A stretch of DNA of 64,000 nt, taken from contig QVOM02000116.1 of the NCBI GenBank assembly GCA_003586115.2, forward strand, positions 41,254,197 to 41,318,196. The letters are read 5' to 3'. The notes beneath the pieces were generated by a model. The model saw only the letters and a program-made list of their open reading frames with translations, was not told where the DNA came from and did no database searches. Below are positions 63,933-64,000 of this stretch, in pieces (positions within the stretch are counted from its first letter, which is position 1; every line of letters starts with the position of its first letter). A program made the position numbers and the translations under genes. Source of the DNA: Salvator merianae. Taxonomy: Eukaryota; Chordata; Lepidosauria; Squamata; Teiidae.

Positions 63933-64000
63933 CTGTCCAGGAAGCAGAAAGTCTGCAACAATCTTAAGCACAGAATCACCTTCATCTCTTAGGACATATC
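63933..64000 (-). CDS. Unidentified exon-like segment A (cut by window edge)
   Basis: On the minus strand one frame stays open from the window edge to a good donor CAG|gtagca and reads YVLRDEGDSVLKIVADFLLP then GQ. The look is of a helical, possibly HEAT-like, protein. It does not match any part of cullin-2. I do not recognise the gene. It ends in phase 0, compatible with segment B. Orientation is the same as CUL2. Confidence 0.42.

Overview
This is vertebrate nuclear DNA: one multi-exon gene with GT-AG introns, set among long repeat-rich non-coding stretches with no operons or compact ORFs. The repeat mix (CR1- and L2-type LINE ends, tRNA-derived SINEs with LINE-like tails, a MIR-like CORE-SINE, PIF/Harbinger-like, hAT-like and Tc1/mariner-like non-autonomous DNA transposons) fits a sauropsid, most likely a squamate reptile. 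The species call is inference.

Region by region. (1) 1-32.9 kb: intergenic DNA beyond the 3' end of the gene, with no coding exon I can support. It holds three related Harbinger-like elements (9756-11144, 12528-13712, 19237-21017), two copies of a long-armed foldback element (near 1.7-2.0 and 6.8-7.1 kb), an L2-like LINE 3' end (15.5-16.1 kb), a CR1 3' end (18.0-18.5 kb), several SINEs and microsatellites. Two apparently unique islands (11.5-12.4 and 23.9-24.5 kb) could be regulatory. (2) 32.9-61.1 kb, minus strand: CUL2 (cullin-2). Fifteen exons join in frame and match human residues 170-745 with no insertion or deletion. They include the neddylation lysine (K689) and a TGA stop at 33406-33408. 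A candidate poly(A) signal lies at 32947-32952. Introns hold Tc1/mariner-like, CR1, SINE and hAT-like insertions. (3) 61.1-64 kb: the exons for CUL2 residues 1-169 are not here. This space instead has up to three exon-like open segments on the same strand that I could not identify, plus a MIR-like SINE and a small foldback.

CUL2 is the scaffold of the CRL2 ubiquitin ligases. The C-terminal half present here carries the RBX1-binding and NEDD8-accepting part. The N-terminal Elongin C/substrate-receptor surface would be encoded outside the window. The most useful leads are a GC-AG intron in CUL2, a (CT)n microsatellite acting as the polypyrimidine tract of the last intron, the unidentified exons where the CUL2 5' exons were expected, and the nested DNA-transposon structures.
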